From: Owenia fusiformis | Taxonomy: Eukaryota; Annelida; Polychaeta; Sabellida; Oweniidae | Reading direction: 5' to 3' | Assembly: GCA_903813345.2 (NCBI GenBank) | Contig: CAIIXF020000011.1 | Coordinates: forward strand, 33,348,166 to 33,412,165 | Length of the DNA: 64,000 bases | Part shown: positions 60,469 through 64,000 of the stretch, piece by piece | Layout of the letters: each line of letters begins with the position of its first letter | How positions within the stretch are numbered: the first letter of the stretch is position 1 | Position numbers and translations under genes: made by a program | Notes under the pieces: generated by a model | Seen by the model: only the letters and a program-made list of their open reading frames with translations | The model's database searches: none | Told to the model about the DNA's origin: nothing

Positions 60469-63400
60469 GTAAGTCTTGAGAGAATTATGGGATTATTTCT
60501 TTTGAAAATACTAGCGCCATCTTTAAAAAGTATACTGGTATGTGATTGAGTTTTCAATAGAAATTTTCATGTACTCCATATAATTTACTCAAAATATCAT
60601 GAAGCGAAGAAAGAAAAAAATTTTGTCTGATGAATTACTCAGCGCCATTGGGTGCATACAAGCAAAATGTCTATATATATATGGATTGAGATGCCCATGT
60701 ATATTTGTACACGCATGTGTATTTGCTGAATACTCGAACAACACTAAAAACTCAATTTTTTGAAGTAGTTGCAGTTGAATAATTCATGATCAAGGTCGAC
60801 ATTTTTTATATACCTGAGTCCCTCTTTTTATGAGATCGCTCATTTTTTCTCTCCACCTTTCTAATGGTGTCAAAAAGTTGAATTTTAGAAAGATGAAATA
60901 TATCTCAATTTTTATTCATCAAAAGCATCTGTCAACATTAAATTGATAGATGTTTTTAAACACATTGTACTTTTCTGGACTTTTGCCAAACTACCTTTTT
61001 ACTTCATTATTTTAACTGTTCTTTAAATTAACTCTTTTTCTCAATGTTAGAGTACATTTCAAAAAAACTATACATGTTTGTATTTTAATGGTCTTGTAAG
61101 ATGTATTTTCAAACATAAAACTTAAATCTTGAAGTTTATTTAACATCACCTTTGAAATGTCATATATTTCCATTCAAAATTTTTTAGCAATTGCTTTCTG
61201 AACAAATGATTCTAGTACCTCAATGTGTAAATGTCTTCTCTCAAATATTTGCGGGACTTTAAATCATAAAAACTAAATATACAGATTTATGACAACTTTA
61301 CTTAACCAATGTATACCATAGGGACATCACTATCACGGATTACAAACTCTTAAAACTTCTTAAATACACATAAAAACGGAAAACTCTCAAAGTTATTGTA
61401 TATCTTAAAAGTTGCTATTTAGAAAAGGTCAGGGCTAAGTTTGGTTTGTGTGATGTTGAAGGTATTTTTAAATACTTGGTTTAGGTTTTGATCTATCTTA
61501 TCAGAGTTTAATGCTCAGTGCTTCATAAAAAATCTCAAGTTCAACAAGGGGCTATGTAATTGCTAATGAAAACAGCGTTAACCTTCATCTTATCACAAAA
61601 AGGAGAAAACGATCAAATTAACCTCTGTAATTCGCAACCACTTGTCTCGATAGTTCTTACTGCGCTCCCAATCCTGGATATTTTTCTTATTTTCTTCAAA
61701 TGATTTTTTGTTTGTCCTTTGTTTGCACAATTGAGTATGATTCTATTTTTACTGATGTGTTAATCCATCATTTTTCATTCTTTCTGTTCTCCACATTAAA
61801 GAATGTTACGATTCAAAAATATTTATTCAGGTTATCTTAACATGGCACATTGTACACATTGTGTTGTAATTAGCCTCTCTGCCAGACAAGAATTTAATTA
61901 TGAATAAGTAAGGCGTGTAAATCACCTCTGACCTTTCTCACCTCAAAAATGAATAGAACCAAGAAATAATCGAACCTGGCAGGATGTGAGTCAATAGAAA
62001 GTTCATCTCGACTTGATCTTTATTGATAAGACAAAATTCTCATTCATTAATTTAAAAAACTACTTGACCAAATTCCAAAGTCCAATATTTTATTCACATA
62101 TGAACCAAAAAGACCACATTTGGCTTTTGTGTGTCAGTCGTGGTGAAAAAGTAAATACATAAATTGAAATTTATATATGGATATTGAGAAAAATTCCTAA
62201 TGAATAAATCCCGGGCAAGACCTGCTTTGAATTTGAATTAGGTATATGTCTTTACGAAGTTATGAATATCGTATGAATATCGGTATATTTTTTTAGCCGG
62301 ATGAATTTTACATCCGTGTACTTTAGCATTGTATTTTACATTATATCCAAGATAGGTTATTGCACCCAAAAAGATAATTAAATAGATAAACTTTTCTAAG
62401 TGGGCCATAACTCATCTTCAAATATATGGGACTCTTAAGTTAAAGATAGGGCAATAAAACACAATTGTAGCTTATGATTCTTTTGAGTGAAATCTTTGAT
62501 GACGTAATTGGGCCCATCACAAGTTCAATAAGTGGATTTTCTGTAAAGGGGGTGTTGTAATAAAATAAATACATGGGATATGATAATGGCAGACTGCCTT
62601 TTTGCCTAATTGATATTTGGCATTGATAGATATACATGATGATCTACTTGTATCTAGGGTTGGATTGTATACTGTAGTCTCAACCCTTCGAAATATTGTC
62701 TTGGTACTTGTTTATGTATTGGTATGCCCATTTGAGGTGAAAAGGGGTGAAAAGATCAATTGGGAAAAGACATGAGGTTAACCTTAACACTGCTCCATAA
62801 AATATATAAAAATGTGGCAGAAATGCACTTATGCTTTACGATATATTGTAAAGAAGAGGAGTAAAATTTCTCTGAAGAGAGTGAAATATTTTGTGCCCTC
62901 TGCTGTGAGGTGACCTGGTACACGAGGATGACGCACTTGCTGCTGAATCTATCATTGTTCATGTCATCGTGCCAAGATCACTGCATTCTTCGCTATACCT
63001 CCAGATTTTTCATGCCCATTTCATGATTTTCTCTCTAAAGCTGAATGCAATGGTCTCCAGTTTTCTTGTATTCTGATACTTTATGATGCAGATGCATCGT
63101 ACTGTTGGTTAATTCTAAATTTTTTATTGAATTATATGGTTTTATTATTACAACGCAGGATGTTTCATTTTTAGGTACGTTCTTGACCCTCATGTTCATG
63201 GTTTATGTCTACATAGATGGCAACTTGTAACATATCATCCCATCAAAACTCATTCATATTTTTAATCAAAATTTTTTGTTTGATAAACTTTGAAGAGGAT
63301 TATGTTTAAATCAAAGTTTGACTGTTTACCAATAACACGGTAGATCAACAGTATAAGAAATAAGTAAGTTTAGTTTTCGAGATCAGTTAAGTTTGTTCCA

Positions 63401-64000
63401 ATATGTTATTGCCCCAATTCCAGAAAATGCCACAGTGAAGGTATAAATGTTTGGCCGCAGGTTTAAAACACTTGATATTGGCATTTTAAAACATGCTCAG
63501 GGGTTCAGGTTAACGGATTTAGTAGAGTCATATGATTATGGAGTGGTCCATGTATTTATAATCCAATAGGTATATATACTAGGCCCAGATTTTGGATTTT
63601 TGTCCCTCAAGCAAAACTTAAAAAGGTAATGCTTTCTCCTGCAAAATATAAGAGAGAGCAGGCTGATTAACAATAAATGAAGTAAATAAACTCTGAATTA
63701 TACAGAAATTCAAGAAAATAGTTGTTAACTTTATGCAATGTTGAAAAATTATCAAAATTTTACTTAAGATTTTAAATATTTTGACAAACTGCTCAGATGA
63801 TCTTTACCCTTGTATAAGTTTAATAAACACTTCACGCAGAACTACTCCTTATTTTCATCCTTTAGTTATTCAATCATACAACATTCTTTGTAACCTTAAT
63901 GGAATTATGCCAAATATGATATCCCAAGTACATATAAGGCAATTACGAAATGTATCAAATAACATGGATTTTAATATAAACTGTCTTGAACTTGCATGGC
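60469..64000 (+). other. intron, nothing recognised
   Basis: I searched for the next RA exon and found no acceptor-donor pair with a suitable open frame. The gene continues past 64000. Confidence 0.5.

Overview
The window looks like AT-rich nuclear DNA from a metazoan, most probably a lophotrochozoan such as a bivalve. Evidence: long introns with GT/AG sites, many short inverted-repeat elements and minisatellites, frequent acatgta-type words, and an animal-type Rho-regulator gene. The species is an inference and cannot be fixed from the sequence.

Host gene. One plus-strand gene spans most of the window and runs off the right end. Seven exons (42002-42112, 43144-43281, 43896-43990, 46897-47014, 52741-52805, 57857-58048, 60384-60468) join in perfect phase into 268 codons. 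They encode the end of a DH (RhoGEF) domain, an RRKSAPS linker, a PH domain with the MWTASCLDEVCE signature of ARHGAP20, and the start of its Ras-associating domain. The RhoGAP domain should lie beyond 64000. A Ser/Pro-rich first coding exon sits at 10477-11251. Weaker exon candidates at 12085, 20887, 22013 and 22297 may carry the front half of the DH domain. ATG-bearing exons at 40349 and 50742 may be alternative first exons.

Mobile element. A complete Polinton/Maverick-like element occupies 29068-39401 (10,334 bp) in the intron before the DH exon. It has a 6-bp target duplication (AACCAT), AGT...ACT ends and 1540-bp terminal inverted repeats in which one mismatch was seen by eye. It encodes a zinc-finger packaging ATPase (+), then on the minus strand a chromodomain integrase, an adenain-type protease, a probable major capsid protein (F54H12.2-like), a small basic protein and a small conserved virion-type protein. 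All reading frames are intact. The usual protein-primed DNA polymerase B is absent and no gap is large enough to hold it. This PolB-less, virion-competent-looking element is the main find.

How the parts relate. The four minus-strand virion genes at 34689-37275 are packed operon-style (4-nt gap, 16-nt overlap, 1-nt gap). The ATPase converges on the integrase, with AATAAA signals between and behind the gene blocks. The terminal repeats are arrays of ~105-bp monomers paired into ~210-bp units, capped by a GC-richer end with three CACGTG boxes.

Elsewhere the introns hold short non-autonomous elements (533-998, 3256-3434, 22552-24323, 59203-59534), a 10-copy 35-bp minisatellite (19977-20322), and three tandem arrays directly against DH-region splice sites. 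One of these (41365-42001) is a nine-fold repeat of the splice acceptor and first codons of the DH exon.
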